Shown: positions 34,549-46,194, counted from the first letter of the stretch. The stretch is DNA of 64,000 nucleotides from an uncultured cyanobacterium (GCA_903858015.1 CAIOGZ010000014.1:1-64000), one strand, 5' to 3'. Numbers and translations are program-made. The notes: generated from the letters alone by a model not told the origin.

Positions 34549-35682
34549 TTGCTGAACCTGTCAGCCCCTAGCCCCACCCCGATCCGTTTTCTGCTACCGG
34601 GCACCACCGGTCGCTTCCGTTGTGGCGGTCTGCTGGTCGAACTCCAGACGGCAAGGCTGCTGGCGGGGCTGGGCGATGGCTCGGTGGAGCTGGTGACCTA
34701 TCGGCAGCGGGAAAGCGGTCATGCCTTCCTTGCTGATCTGCTGCGCCAGGAGCCCGCCCCAGGCCGGGCCCTCTGGATCGTGAGCTGGGGGTTTGATGTC
34801 CCCCCCCTGCTGCGGCGCCTGCGGGGCCGGCCCGTGGCTTACCACGCCCACAGCAGCGGCTATGGCTTTGCCCTGCCAGCTGGGGTGCCGGTGCTGGCTG
34901 TGAGCCGCAACACCCTCGGCTACTGGGGCGACCGGGCGCCCCGCAACCCGCTCTTCCTGGTGCCCAATGCCCTCGATCCGAAGTGGCTGCGCCCAGGCTC
35001 GACCGCCGTGCCCTGGAGCGATCCGCGCCTGCCGGCGGGGGCCGAAGCCCCCTGCCCTGGCTGCGGAGGGCTGCCGCGGCCGATCGATGTGCTCGTGCAG
35101 CGGCGCAAAAACAGCCGCTACGTGCTGGAGCAGCTGGTGCCCGCCCTGCGGCAGCGGGGGCTGCGGGTGGAGCTCCAAGATGGCTGGGTGGATGATTTGG
35201 TCGAGCTGTTCCGCAGCTCCACCGTGGTGCTCTACGACTCCGCCGATTACTGGCGGGGCCGCGGCGTGAGTGAGGGGTTTGGCCTGCCGCCCCTGGAGGC
35301 CCTGGCCTCGGGCTGTGTGGTGTTCAGCAGCCTCAACCACGCCCTCGCCGACAGCCTCGATCCCGGTGCGGTCGGGCATCAGATTGGCTGCGGCAGCCTG
35401 CTGGCTGACCTTGAGCGCATCGGCGCGGCCGTGGCCGATCCGGCTGCCTGGCGGGCCGATCCCCAGCGGCTGGCGGACCTGTTGTCGGAAGGTTCGGAGG
35501 CGGCCCTGGCCCAGCGTTGGCGGCGGGCCCTGGCGGCGATCGAACGCCATTGGGCCCTGCTGCTCGGCGGCGCGGCCGCTCCCCTGGTTAGTCCGCCCAG
35601 CTGGCGCCTGCGGCTCGATCCGTGGCTGGTGCGGCTGCGGCGCTGGCTGCACCGTGGAGGAAGGAAGGATGCGGCGGCATAG
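34549..35682 (+). CDS. Glycosyltransferase (GT-B type, GT4-like)
   Basis: A 377-residue protein. The N-terminal half begins IRFLLPGTTGRFRCGGLLVE, a Gly-rich acceptor-domain loop, and continues VELVTYRQRESGHAFLADLL. The C-terminal half carries the donor-site E-x7-E motif in SEGFGLPPLEALASGCVVFS. Substrates are unknown. The best start found is TTG at 34549; no ATG precedes the conserved loop. The ABC exporter gene follows after 15 bases, so the pair may make and export a glycan or glycolipid, and both could feed the polysaccharide system further right. Confidence 0.8.
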   Translation: MLNLSAPSPTPIRFLLPGTTGRFRCGGLLVELQTARLLAGLGDGSVELVTYRQRESGHAFLADLLRQEPAPGRALWIVSWGFDVPPLLRRLRGRPVAYHAHSSGYGFALPAGVPVLAVSRNTLGYWGDRAPRNPLFLVPNALDPKWLRPGSTAVPWSDPRLPAGAEAPCPGCGGLPRPIDVLVQRRKNSRYVLEQLVPALRQRGLRVELQDGWVDDLVELFRSSTVVLYDSADYWRGRGVSEGFGLPPLEALASGCVVFSSLNHALADSLDPGAVGHQIGCGSLLADLERIGAAVADPAAWRADPQRLADLLSEGSEAALAQRWRRALAAIERHWALLLGGAAAPLVSPPSWRLRLDPWLVRLRRWLHRGGRKDAAA

Positions 35683-35697
35683 CGTGTAGAGATTGTT

Positions 35698-37548
35698 ATG
35701 GCCCTGGCATTGCCCGCCCTGCCGACGCTCCAGAGCCGCACGCTCGAGGAACTCAAGCGGCTGATCGGCTACTTGCCGCGGCGCCGATTGCGCACCCTGT
35801 TGGTGCTAGTGCCCCTATCGATGATGCCCGGCATCATCGACCTGGCCTCGATTGCGGTGGTGGCCCGCCTGATGGGCACCCTGGTGGGTCACCACCTCGA
35901 CGATTTGATTCCCGGCATTCGGGTGTTTGGGGGCAATGGCATCGACCAGAGCCTCTGGTTGATTGCCATCTTCGTGCTCCTGGCCTGGATGTCCTCCGCC
36001 ACCAAGCTGACCCTGCGCTTTCTGCAGTACCGGCTGACAGCGCGGGTGTGGGGTGATCTTTCGCGGCTGTTGTTCGGGCGCCTGCTACAGCAGGACTACC
36101 GCTATCATCTCGGCCAGAATAGCTCCCGTTTCTCGTCCCTGCTGCTCAGCAACGCCCGACGGGTCTCGGAATCGACGGTGATTCCCTTCCTGTTGATGCT
36201 CAGCGCCATCCCTTCGGTGCTGCTGCTTTCCTTCGGCATCCTGTTCATCGGCCGCTGGCTTTCGGTGGGCCTGATCATCTCCTTGGTGGTGGCCTATCTC
36301 ACCATTTCGATGGCGGCCACGCCCTATTTGCGCCACGCGGCGCGCAAGCGGCTGCGCAAGGAACAGCAGTCGGCCGGCATGCTCATCGAAACGCTCGGAT
36401 CGGTGGCCGACGTGCAACTCAGCCACACCGAGCCCTACTTCGCCGGCCGCTTCAACGACACCATTGCCGAATCGGAGGATGCGGTGTGGAGCTCGGAGCT
36501 GCTGCCCGAGGTGCCCCGCATCCTGATCGAGCCCTTCGGCATCACCATGATTTTCGTGGTCGGTGCCCTGCCGGCCCTGCTCAGTGGTGACCCCAGCCGG
36601 GTGGGTGGCATCATCCCCTTCCTCTCCTCGGTGGCGGTGGCAGCCCTGCGGCTCACCCCGCCGCTGCAGGACATCTTCCGCTCCCTCACCCAGTTACGCG
36701 GCGGCCTGCCCCAGGTGAGTGAGCTCCTCGACGTGCTCGATCTACCCGCCGGGCGACCGCTGCTGTCCACCCCCGGGGTGCCGAGCCCGGCTGGCATCTT
36801 TCCGCGTCACACGATCCGGCTGCAGACGGTGTGCTTTCGCTACGACAGCGGCGACGACTGGTTGCTGCAGGACCTCAGCCTCACCATTCCGGTGGGCTCG
36901 CGGGTGGCCCTGGTGGGCCGCACCGGCAGTGGTAAGACCACCACGGCCCATCTGCTGCTGGGCCTGCTCCAGCCGGAACGGGGCTGCCTCGAACTCGATG
37001 GCGTGCCCGTGACGGCCAACGACCTGCCGGCCTGGCAGGCCAGCTGTGCCCACGTGCCCCAGATGATCCACCTGCTCAACGGCAGCGTGCTCTCCAACAT
37101 CGCCTTCGGGATTCCGGAGCAGGCGATCGATCGGGACCGGATCTGGGAGTCGCTGGAGGCCGCCCAGTTGGCCGATGATGTGGCCGAACTGCCCTACGGG
37201 CTCTACACGCCGGTGGGTGAAAACGGCGTCCAGCTCTCGGGGGGTCAGCGTCAGCGCCTGGCCCTGGCCCGGGCCTTCTACCGAGATGCCCGCTTCCTGG
37301 TGATGGATGAGGCCACCAGCGCCCTCGACAACCGCACCGAACTCAACCTGATCGAATCGCTGCAAGTGATCGGCCGCCGCTGCACCACCTTGGTGATCGC
37401 CCATCGCCTGAGCACGGTCCAGCGTTGCGATCGCATCTTCGAATTCGACGGCGGCCGGGTGAAGGCGGCGGGCTCCTTCGCCGATCTGCAGCGGGATTCG
37501 CCCACCTTCCGCGAACTCTCCCGCCTCGAAGCCCTCTCCGCTGAGTGA
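35698..37548 (+). CDS. ABC exporter, fused membrane and ATPase domains
   Basis: A 616-residue half-transporter. About six membrane helices occupy residues 25-310 (LLVLVPLSMMPGIIDLASIA, FLLMLSAIPSVLLLSFGILF and others). The ATPase domain has Walker A VGRTGSGKTTT (about residue 406), signature LSGGQRQR (about 512), Walker B FLVMDEATSALD and switch His in VIAHRLSTVQRCD. This is the MsbA/PglK-like homodimeric exporter layout; lipid-linked glycans or peptides are possible substrates. It follows a glycosyltransferase gene by 15 bases, supporting a glycan link, and pcrA starts 10 bases after its stop. Confidence 0.9.
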   Translation: MALALPALPTLQSRTLEELKRLIGYLPRRRLRTLLVLVPLSMMPGIIDLASIAVVARLMGTLVGHHLDDLIPGIRVFGGNGIDQSLWLIAIFVLLAWMSSATKLTLRFLQYRLTARVWGDLSRLLFGRLLQQDYRYHLGQNSSRFSSLLLSNARRVSESTVIPFLLMLSAIPSVLLLSFGILFIGRWLSVGLIISLVVAYLTISMAATPYLRHAARKRLRKEQQSAGMLIETLGSVADVQLSHTEPYFAGRFNDTIAESEDAVWSSELLPEVPRILIEPFGITMIFVVGALPALLSGDPSRVGGIIPFLSSVAVAALRLTPPLQDIFRSLTQLRGGLPQVSELLDVLDLPAGRPLLSTPGVPSPAGIFPRHTIRLQTVCFRYDSGDDWLLQDLSLTIPVGSRVALVGRTGSGKTTTAHLLLGLLQPERGCLELDGVPVTANDLPAWQASCAHVPQMIHLLNGSVLSNIAFGIPEQAIDRDRIWESLEAAQLADDVAELPYGLYTPVGENGVQLSGGQRQRLALARAFYRDARFLVMDEATSALDNRTELNLIESLQVIGRRCTTLVIAHRLSTVQRCDRIFEFDGGRVKAAGSFADLQRDSPTFRELSRLEALSAE

Positions 37549-37558
37549 GACTGCGGCG

Positions 37559-39964
<2,406 letters not shown>

Positions 39965-39976
39965 GGGGAATCTGCT

Positions 39977-40060
39977 GATCGATCAGAAGATTGATTCAAA
40001 GATCGATCAGAAGATTGATCAGAAAACCGATCAGAAAACTGATCAGAAGATCGAATAAAT
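39977..40060. repeat. 12-bp tandem repeat (GATCGATCAGAA-like)
   Basis: Seven successive 12-base units run from 39977: GATCGATCAGAA, GATTGATTCAAA, GATCGATCAGAA, GATTGATCAGAA, AACCGATCAGAA, AACTGATCAGAA, GATCGAATAAAT. The array starts just after the pcrA stop and its last part encodes the C-terminal end of the DUF5989 gene on the minus strand. Each unit carries a TGATC/CGATC core. Confidence 0.85.
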
Positions 40061-40204
40061 GAACGGTGCCACCACCGAGCCGTGGGTGAGCACCAGCAGG
40101 GCGCCCATCAGCACGATCGTGACGATCAGCGGTGCCAGCCAGAATTTCTTGCGGACCTTGAGGAAGTCCCAGATGTCCTTGGTGAGATCGAGAAGGGCTT
40201 CCAT
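40043..40204 (-). CDS. DUF5989 family (SxtK-like) small membrane protein
   Basis: A 53-residue protein read directly from the DNA: MEALLDLTKDIWDFLKVRKK then FWLAPLIVTIVLMGALLVLT and HGSVVAPFIYSIF. An amphipathic helix precedes a basic RKKFW motif, one membrane helix and the conserved GSVVAPFIY end. Proteins of this type regularly sit beside a SxtJ-like protein and a NodU/CmcH carbamoyltransferase, as here. It probably serves as a membrane anchor or partner for the carbamoyltransferase (inference). Its 3' end lies inside the 12-bp repeat array. Confidence 0.85.
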   Translation of the reverse strand: MEALLDLTKDIWDFLKVRKKFWLAPLIVTIVLMGALLVLTHGSVVAPFIYSIF

Positions 40205-40304
40205 CGCTGCAGGGGGGTGGGGTGGGGCTTGGCCGGGAGGGCTTGGACTTGGCTGAGGCTATGCAAGGGGCGATTAAGAAGGCGATTGAGAAGAGGGGAG
40301 CGCC

Positions 40305-40709
40305 TCAGAAGATCTGCTTCAGGTTCACCCTGGGGTTGGTGCGCAGCTCCCGGTAACTTGCGGAGGCGTTGCGCTGGCGGCGCAGCGGATCATGGCCCAG
40401 GATCCGCATCAGCAGCGCGATCGGTTGCAGCACCAGCAGGTACACCGCCCCCAGGATCAGGTGGCTGTTGATCCAGCCGAGGCCGTGGCCGAGGGCCATC
40501 CAGCCCCGGTAGGGCCAGGCCAGGCCGCGGGGCCAGGCGATGCCCAGGGCTAGGGCTGGCAGGCCGATCCAGAGGGTCCATGCGCGGAAGGGGTGCCCGT
40601 GCAGGGCCGGCAGCAACCAGCCCAGCAGCACCGGAAACACCGTGCCGATCAGCAGGCCAAATTCCCGCAGCTGCCGCGGGCTGGGGGCTTGGGAGGTGCT
40701 GCTGGCCAT
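40305..40709 (-). CDS. SxtJ-family membrane protein
   Basis: A 134-residue protein with three to four membrane helices: REFGLLIGTVFPVLLGWLLP, TLWIGLPALALGIAWP and HLILGAVYLLVLQPIALLMR. It then has the conserved short cytoplasmic tail ILGHDPLRRQRNASASYREL. SxtJ proteins are known as neighbours of carbamoyltransferases in saxitoxin and many polysaccharide clusters; no activity is established. The start at 40709 is followed by a Ser/Pro/Gln-rich leader. It lies between the carbamoyltransferase and the DUF5989 gene on one strand. Confidence 0.88.
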   Translation of the reverse strand: MASSTSQAPSPRQLREFGLLIGTVFPVLLGWLLPALHGHPFRAWTLWIGLPALALGIAWPRGLAWPYRGWMALGHGLGWINSHLILGAVYLLVLQPIALLMRILGHDPLRRQRNASASYRELRTNPRVNLKQIF

Positions 40710-40769
40710 GGCAAGGGGGGGGGGTGGGGGCGGTCAGTAGGGGCGGGCCGCTCAGTAGGGCCGGGCCGC

Positions 40770-42638
40770 TCAGTCGAGTTCGAATTCGTCTTTCCAGCTC
40801 TCGTCTTGGTTGCGTTGGGGCTGTTCTTCCTTGAGCAGGAGCTGATTCTCCAGCACCAGCACGTCCATCTCGGTGCGCATGAAGCAGCGGTAGGCGTCTT
40901 CGGGGCTGCAAACGATCGGCTCGCCGCGCACGTTGAAGGAGGTGTTGACCACCGTGGGGCAACCGGTGCGGCGTTGGAAGGCCTTGATCAAGTTGTAGTA
41001 GCGGGGGTTGGTGCGGGGGGTCACGGTCTGCACCCGGGCGGAGTAATCCACATGGGTGATGGCGGGCAGCGAGGAGCGGCTCAGCTTGAGCTTCTCAATG
41101 CCAAACAATTGCTCCGCCTCGGGGCCCATCGGCGTGCAAAGCTCGGCCTTCACCGGCGCCACCAGCAGCATGTAGGGACTGCTGGCCGCCAGCTCGAATT
41201 GGTTGGCCGCCTCCTCCTCCAGCACGGAGGGGGCGAAGGGGCGGAAGCTCTCGCGGTACTTGATCTTCAGGTTCATCACGCTCTGCATCTGGCGGTTGCG
41301 TGGGTCGCCGAGGATCGAACGCCCGCCCAGGGCGCGGGGGCCGAACTCCATGGCGCCATTGAACCAGCCGATCACCTTGCCCGCATCCAGCAACTCGGCC
41401 AGCCGCTCAAACAGGGGGCCATCCTCCAGCTCCTGGAAGGGGGCCTCGACGCTGCGCAGGTAGGCCTTCACCGCCCCATTGGAGAAGCGCGGTCCCAGGT
41501 AGGTGCCCCGCATGGCATCGTCGGGTTGGGGGCTGCGGGGCCCCTGGAAGTGCTGGTGCCAGGCCACCAGGGCCGCGCCGAGGGCCGAGCCGGCATCGCC
41601 GGCGGCGGGCTGGATCCAGATCCGCTCGAAGATCCCCTCCCGCAGCAGCTTGCCGTTGGCCACGCAGTTGAGGGCCACCCCGCCGGAGAGGCAGAGGTTG
41701 GTGGCGCCGGTTTCGCGGCGCAGGCTGCGGGCCAGCTTCAGCACGATCTCTTCGGTGACCTCCTGGATCGAGGCGGCCAGATCCATGTGGAATTGGCTCA
41801 GCTCCGTTTCCCCCTGGCGCGGCGGCCGTCCAAACAGCTGGTGGAATTTGCGGCCGGTCATCCGGAAGCCGCGGTGGAACTTGAAGTAGCTCAGATCCAG
41901 CCGGAAGGTGCCATCGGGTTTGATGTCGACCAGGTGGCGGCGGATGGTTTCGGCATGGGTGGGTTTGCCGTAGGGGGCGAGCCCCATCAGCTTGTATTCG
42001 CCGGAATTGACCTTGAAGCCGCAGTAATAGGTGAAGGCCGAATAGAGCAGCCCCAGCGAATGGGGGAAGCTGATCTCCCACAGCGGCGTGAGGGTGTTGC
42101 CTTCCCCCAACCAGGCCGAGGTGGTGGCCCACTCCCCGACCCCATCCATGCAGAGCACGGCGGCAGCTTCAAACGGACTTGGATAGAAGGCGGCGCCGGC
42201 GTGGGAGAGGTGGTGTTCGGAGAAGAGCAGCTCCGGCAGGGCGGTTTTTGCCGGTTCTGGTTCACCCCGCTGCTGGGCCATTTCGATGGCGAGCTGGTGC
42301 AATGACTTGCGAATTTCAGATTTGAGAAACAGCTTTTCCTTCACCCACACTTGCATCGCTGCTACGAAGGAGCGGCCACCCCGGGGGGCGGCTGCCAGGT
42401 AGGTTTCGAGTAGCCTCTCGAAGGTTAATAGTGGTTTTTCGTAATAAATTATTGCATCCAGATCCTGCAGGCGCAGATTTTGGCTGTCTAGGCAAAAACG
42501 CGCGGCATTGCTGGGAAAGCTGGCGTCGTGTTTTTTGCGTGTGAAGCGCTCTTCCTGGGCCGCAGCCAGCACCGACCCCGCTTCGACCAGGGCGGCGGCG
42601 CTGTCGTGGTAGTAGGCCGAGATGCCAAGGATTTTCAT
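40770..42638 (-). CDS. Carbamoyltransferase (NodU/CmcH/SxtI family)
   Basis: A 622-residue protein. The N-terminal Kae1-like metal/ATP domain has GISAYYHDSAAALVEAGSVL, EERFTRKKHDASFP, and HHLSHAGAAFYPSPFEAAAV with the metal His residues. The C-terminal YrdC-like region shows EFGPRALGGRSILGDPRNRQ, RPFAPSVLEEEA and NTSFNVRGEPIVCSPEDAYR. Enzymes of this family transfer a carbamoyl group from carbamoyl phosphate via carbamoyl-adenylate to hydroxyls of sugars, antibiotics or saxitoxin. Inside a polysaccharide locus the likely acceptor is a sugar residue of the repeat unit. It heads the carbamoyltransferase-SxtJ-SxtK trio. Confidence 0.94.
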   Translation of the reverse strand: MKILGISAYYHDSAAALVEAGSVLAAAQEERFTRKKHDASFPSNAARFCLDSQNLRLQDLDAIIYYEKPLLTFERLLETYLAAAPRGGRSFVAAMQVWVKEKLFLKSEIRKSLHQLAIEMAQQRGEPEPAKTALPELLFSEHHLSHAGAAFYPSPFEAAAVLCMDGVGEWATTSAWLGEGNTLTPLWEISFPHSLGLLYSAFTYYCGFKVNSGEYKLMGLAPYGKPTHAETIRRHLVDIKPDGTFRLDLSYFKFHRGFRMTGRKFHQLFGRPPRQGETELSQFHMDLAASIQEVTEEIVLKLARSLRRETGATNLCLSGGVALNCVANGKLLREGIFERIWIQPAAGDAGSALGAALVAWHQHFQGPRSPQPDDAMRGTYLGPRFSNGAVKAYLRSVEAPFQELEDGPLFERLAELLDAGKVIGWFNGAMEFGPRALGGRSILGDPRNRQMQSVMNLKIKYRESFRPFAPSVLEEEAANQFELAASSPYMLLVAPVKAELCTPMGPEAEQLFGIEKLKLSRSSLPAITHVDYSARVQTVTPRTNPRYYNLIKAFQRRTGCPTVVNTSFNVRGEPIVCSPEDAYRCFMRTEMDVLVLENQLLLKEEQPQRNQDESWKDEFELD

Positions 42639-42797
42639 CGCGTTTTCGTCATCGGCGGCCTGTCGCCTGGGCGCAAGAGGGTTGGGGTGGAAAGCTTAGC
42701 TTCGCTGCTCCAGCCTGGGCAGCCTGGCGAGGGCGAGCAGGCGGAAACGGTCGCTTCTCGATTGCTTCTGGATTGGTTCTGGAATGACTGTGGTGGA

Positions 42798-45023
42798 TCA
42801 AGGCGGATTTCCAGGGGGCGTTTGGATGCGTTTCCAGATCTGGTAGGTGGCTTGAGCGGTTGTGCCGCCGGCATCGGCGGCCTTGGTCTGGCTCGGGGCC
42901 GCCATCGGTTGCCCCCGGGCGTCCAGCCATCGCCAGGATTCAAACCCCGCAGCTTTCAGTAGATCGGGGTTGAGGCGATTAACGGCCGAGCTGGTGAGGC
43001 GCGCGATGATGTCTTTGTCGTAAACATTAATCTCGCCATAGGGGCTGTAATAATTGCCAATGGAACTCTCTTGAATGATCAGCAAGGGTGGAGTCTTGAT
43101 TTCCCGGAGCACCCGTAGCCTTTCGGCATCCGTGCTGGCAGCCCGCAGCAGGCCATGGGTCTCCCAATTGGTGAGATTGGTGCCCGCCGTGACGCGGGTG
43201 GGGTGGATCGGCAGGGCTAGTCCTTGGTAGGGGGCTAGCGCACTGCCGATCAGTTCATCGGCCAGTACAACCACGGGTCCGGGGCTGACCGTTGGTGACA
43301 GCGCCTCCAGGCTTGGCATCAGCGCCGCAGCAACAGCGACCAGGTCCACCCTGGTCGATGGGCCCCTGAGGATGTGGCTGGACTTGCTCCAGAACCTTTG
43401 GGGGTAGGTTTTGGAACCGCTCGGGATCGGGATCAGCACCAGCGCTGCGACAAGCGCGGCGATCCCCCTGGCAGCCCAGGGTTGGGCCCGATTGGAGAGG
43501 GCCCGATGCGAGAGGGCCCGATCGAGTAAGCAGGGCAGGGGGGAAAAGAGGATGCAGCCCCACATCAGCCGGTAATTGGAGATGATTTCGTAGGGGAGAT
43601 TGATGTAAAGGTGGCTTAGCGGCGGCACGAGAAACGCCATCACCACCCCCAGCCCATACAGCGAGGCCAGGAAGGGATAGAGCTGGCTTTCGCCGTCGTC
43701 CCTGGGGCTGGTTTCGAACCGCTGATTGCCGCGCGGCTGATTGCCGCTCGCGGTGGCCATGGGCGAGGCGGGGCCGGGCCGCCAGCTGCTGGCCAGCTGC
43801 CAAAAGCCGATCACCAGACTGGCCACGGCCAGGGTCTCTGGCCTGGAGCCCGGCGAGCGCAGCAGGTAGGAACCTGGCAGGGCTTGGGAAGGCCAGCCGA
43901 ACCGGTGCAGGAACGTCCAGGGCACAACCGTGCGCGTCTGTTTCTGGAGCATCCAGCCGGTCTTGAAGCTGAGCACGAGGGTGAGCACCGTGAGGCTGGC
44001 CAGCAGCAGCTGGCGGGCGGTGGGCTTTGGCAGGCTGGCGAGGGGATGGCCTGCGACCCCATGGCCCCAGAGCCGCGCGGCCCCCAGCAAGCCGGCCATC
44101 GGAACCAGTAACAGTAAGGTGGTGAGGGCGAAGGCCCCGTGCAGTTTGAGTTCGAGCAGGGTGAAGCCGATCAGGCTGGCCACCACAAATCCCGCCTGCC
44201 ATCGGGATGGACTCGGGCGGCTGAGTAGCCAGAGCATCACCATCACGGCCTCCAGGAAGATTGCCGCCGCCAGGATTGAACCCTGCAGACCGTTGTTAAT
44301 GAGAAAGGCGATGGCCTGGTTGCCGAGGCCGAAACCCACCAGCAGCCAGGCCAGGGCTGCTGCCAGGGGCTTGATCCGGGCCGCCTGCAGAAGCCGGAAG
44401 TAACTCAGCCCCAGCACGGTGATCTCCAGCATCAGGGTGAGGCGTTGGGGAATCCCGCTGAGCAGCAGTGGCGCATTGAGATGGCCCGTTTGCACGACCA
44501 CAGACCAGAGGGTGCAGAAGTTCTGGTAAGTGGGCAGGCGCCATCCCGTTACCAGGCAACTGATCGGTCCAGGTTGCTCCAGGGTGCTCTCTACAAAGGT
44601 CTGCAGGTAGCTGGTGGAATCGCCTGGATACTCGAAGGGGGCGGGCCTCAGGGCAAACAGCAGGCCCAGGCCCAGGCTGGCCAAGATCGCTACCGTTGGA
44701 TAGTTGAAATCATGGTGGTAATTCCTGCTCTGGGGCGCTGCCGCCCGTTGCGCTGGCGTCGGCGCTGGGCGCAGCAGCCCCCCCAGGAGCAGCAGCACCA
44801 GGAGCGGGATCATGGTCTGCAGCAGGGGCTGCAGCAGGTTTTCCCGGATCGGCAGGCTCAGCGGCACCAGCAGCGGCACCAGCAGGGCCGCTGCTGGTGC
44901 CCGGGAGAGCAGGTTTTGGGGGCGGCCCAGGGCCAGGGCGTTGAGCACAACCAGCCCCAGCAGCAGCAGGCTGATCGGCGTCGTGGCGATCGAGACGACC
45001 GCGCTGGCGGGGGCAAGGTCCAT
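42798..45023 (-). CDS. Large multi-pass membrane protein, GT-C-like, unrecognised
   Basis: A 741-residue protein. The first ~560 residues hold about 12-14 membrane helices (examples: TPISLLLLGLVVLNALALGR, AALVAALVLIPIPSG). A C-terminal soluble part contains VVVLADELIGSALAPYQGLA, PPLLIIQESSIGNYYSPYGE and FESWRWLDARGQP. Many helices, a large loop and a soluble C-terminal domain suggest a GT-C glycosyltransferase or an oligosaccharide-processing protein, but no diagnostic motif was recognised. The ATG at 45023 (MDLAPASAVV) lies at the first membrane segment; longer upstream frames are Pro/Cys/Arg-rich and not credible. Confidence 0.75.
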   Translation of the reverse strand: MDLAPASAVVSIATTPISLLLLGLVVLNALALGRPQNLLSRAPAAALLVPLLVPLSLPIRENLLQPLLQTMIPLLVLLLLGGLLRPAPTPAQRAAAPQSRNYHHDFNYPTVAILASLGLGLLFALRPAPFEYPGDSTSYLQTFVESTLEQPGPISCLVTGWRLPTYQNFCTLWSVVVQTGHLNAPLLLSGIPQRLTLMLEITVLGLSYFRLLQAARIKPLAAALAWLLVGFGLGNQAIAFLINNGLQGSILAAAIFLEAVMVMLWLLSRPSPSRWQAGFVVASLIGFTLLELKLHGAFALTTLLLLVPMAGLLGAARLWGHGVAGHPLASLPKPTARQLLLASLTVLTLVLSFKTGWMLQKQTRTVVPWTFLHRFGWPSQALPGSYLLRSPGSRPETLAVASLVIGFWQLASSWRPGPASPMATASGNQPRGNQRFETSPRDDGESQLYPFLASLYGLGVVMAFLVPPLSHLYINLPYEIISNYRLMWGCILFSPLPCLLDRALSHRALSNRAQPWAARGIAALVAALVLIPIPSGSKTYPQRFWSKSSHILRGPSTRVDLVAVAAALMPSLEALSPTVSPGPVVVLADELIGSALAPYQGLALPIHPTRVTAGTNLTNWETHGLLRAASTDAERLRVLREIKTPPLLIIQESSIGNYYSPYGEINVYDKDIIARLTSSAVNRLNPDLLKAAGFESWRWLDARGQPMAAPSQTKAADAGGTTAQATYQIWKRIQTPPGNPP

Positions 45024-45060
45024 TAGGGCAACTCCTCCATTAGGTAGGGCAGCTCGTCCA

Positions 45061-46194
45061 TCAGTGCAGCTCCTGCAGCAGGTTGGTGATTTCAGCGGCG
45101 GTGTGTCGCCAGTTGAAGCCGGCGGCCCGTAGGGGACCCTCGCGGGCTGCCTGGGCCAGCACCGGCGGCTCCCGCAGGCAGGTGGCCATGGCTGCAGCAA
45201 TTGATTCCGGGCGGTAGGGATCCACCAACTGGGCCCCATCCCCTACTACCTCCGGTAGGGCCCCGGCCCGGGCGGCGATCACGGGCGCACCGCAGGCCAT
45301 CGCCTCCAGGGCGGGCAGGCCGAAGCCTTCCCAGAGGCTGGCGATCACCAGGGCCCGGCAGCGGTTGAGCAGCTGCAGTCTCTCGCCATCACTGGCCCAG
45401 CTCGTCCACTGGCAGCGCTGCGCGATGCCCAGTTCGCTGGCCAGCGCCTGCAGGCGGGGTGTGTAGCGACGATCGGGGGGGCCCACCAGGTGCAGCCTGG
45501 CTTCAGGCTGGCGCAACTGGCTGAAGGCCCGCAGCACCCGGGCCAGATTCTTGTGGGGGTCATGGCGGCCGAGCACCAGGAAAAACGGCTCCCGCTCCAG
45601 GTTGAGTGGGCGCAGGTCGCCGGGATCAAAGCCCAGTCGGATCGGCACCAGCCGCCGGCTCGGCACCCGCAGGCGCCCATGCACTTCCCTGGCGGTGGCT
45701 TCGGAGTTACACAACACCCGCACGGCTCTGTGCAACACCAGCGGCACATAGATCAGGTGATAGGCGAGCAGGGGTGTGGGTTGGGGGAAGCGCAGCGGCA
45801 GCAGGTCGTGGGCCAGCACCACCGAGCGCACGCCTCGCAGCAGAGGCGCTTCCGGTAGGGGCGACAGCAGCAGCGGTTTTCCATGCTGGCGCAAAATGGT
45901 AGGGAGCTGGTTTTGGGTCCAGAGCAGCCGCCGCAGGTGGCCCTTGCTGCCGTGGGCTGGCGAGAGGTTGGCCGGGATCGGGATGCTGTGGGGCCTGGCG
46001 CCGGGCCCGCTGGGCTGATCCGGGCCCTGGGGATCGGCGCTTGGATTGGCGCTGGGATCGGGGCCCGGGGCCAGCAGGGGCACCTGGTCGGGATCGAGGG
46101 CTGCCACCAGATCCCTTGCCACCACGCCGATGCCGGTGGGCCTGGGGCCTAGGTAGCTGCCATTGAACAGGGCCAGGGGACGGCGGCGATTCAT
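45061..46194 (-). CDS. Glycosyltransferase family 4
   Basis: A 377-residue GT-B enzyme. It starts MNRRRPLALFNGSYLGPRPT, with the Gly-rich loop GIGVVARDLVAAL. Central HDLLPLRFPQPTPLLAYH and CNSEATAREVHGRL are followed by the donor domain with LVLGRHDPHKNLARVLRAF and the E-x7-E motif in SLWEGFGLPALEAMACGAPV, GALPEVVGD. It resembles mannosyl/rhamnosyltransferases of polysaccharide clusters. The start overlaps the stop of the preceding GT2 gene by 4 bases (ATGA), so the two are translationally coupled. Confidence 0.9.
   Translation of the reverse strand: MNRRRPLALFNGSYLGPRPTGIGVVARDLVAALDPDQVPLLAPGPDPSANPSADPQGPDQPSGPGARPHSIPIPANLSPAHGSKGHLRRLLWTQNQLPTILRQHGKPLLLSPLPEAPLLRGVRSVVLAHDLLPLRFPQPTPLLAYHLIYVPLVLHRAVRVLCNSEATAREVHGRLRVPSRRLVPIRLGFDPGDLRPLNLEREPFFLVLGRHDPHKNLARVLRAFSQLRQPEARLHLVGPPDRRYTPRLQALASELGIAQRCQWTSWASDGERLQLLNRCRALVIASLWEGFGLPALEAMACGAPVIAARAGALPEVVGDGAQLVDPYRPESIAAAMATCLREPPVLAQAAREGPLRAAGFNWRHTAAEITNLLQELH

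Noticed and set aside
39977-40060. CRISPR array
   Set aside because: The units are 12 bases and contiguous, with no spacers, and no cas genes are in the window.
40593-42305. A 570-residue open frame antisense to the carbamoyltransferase
   Set aside because: Composition is Gly/His/Gln-rich and motif-free; the opposite strand is a complete carbamoyltransferase.
40043-42638. Saxitoxin biosynthesis cluster
   Set aside because: Only the SxtI/J/K-like trio is present, and these families are widespread in polysaccharide loci; no sxtA or other toxin genes are in the window.
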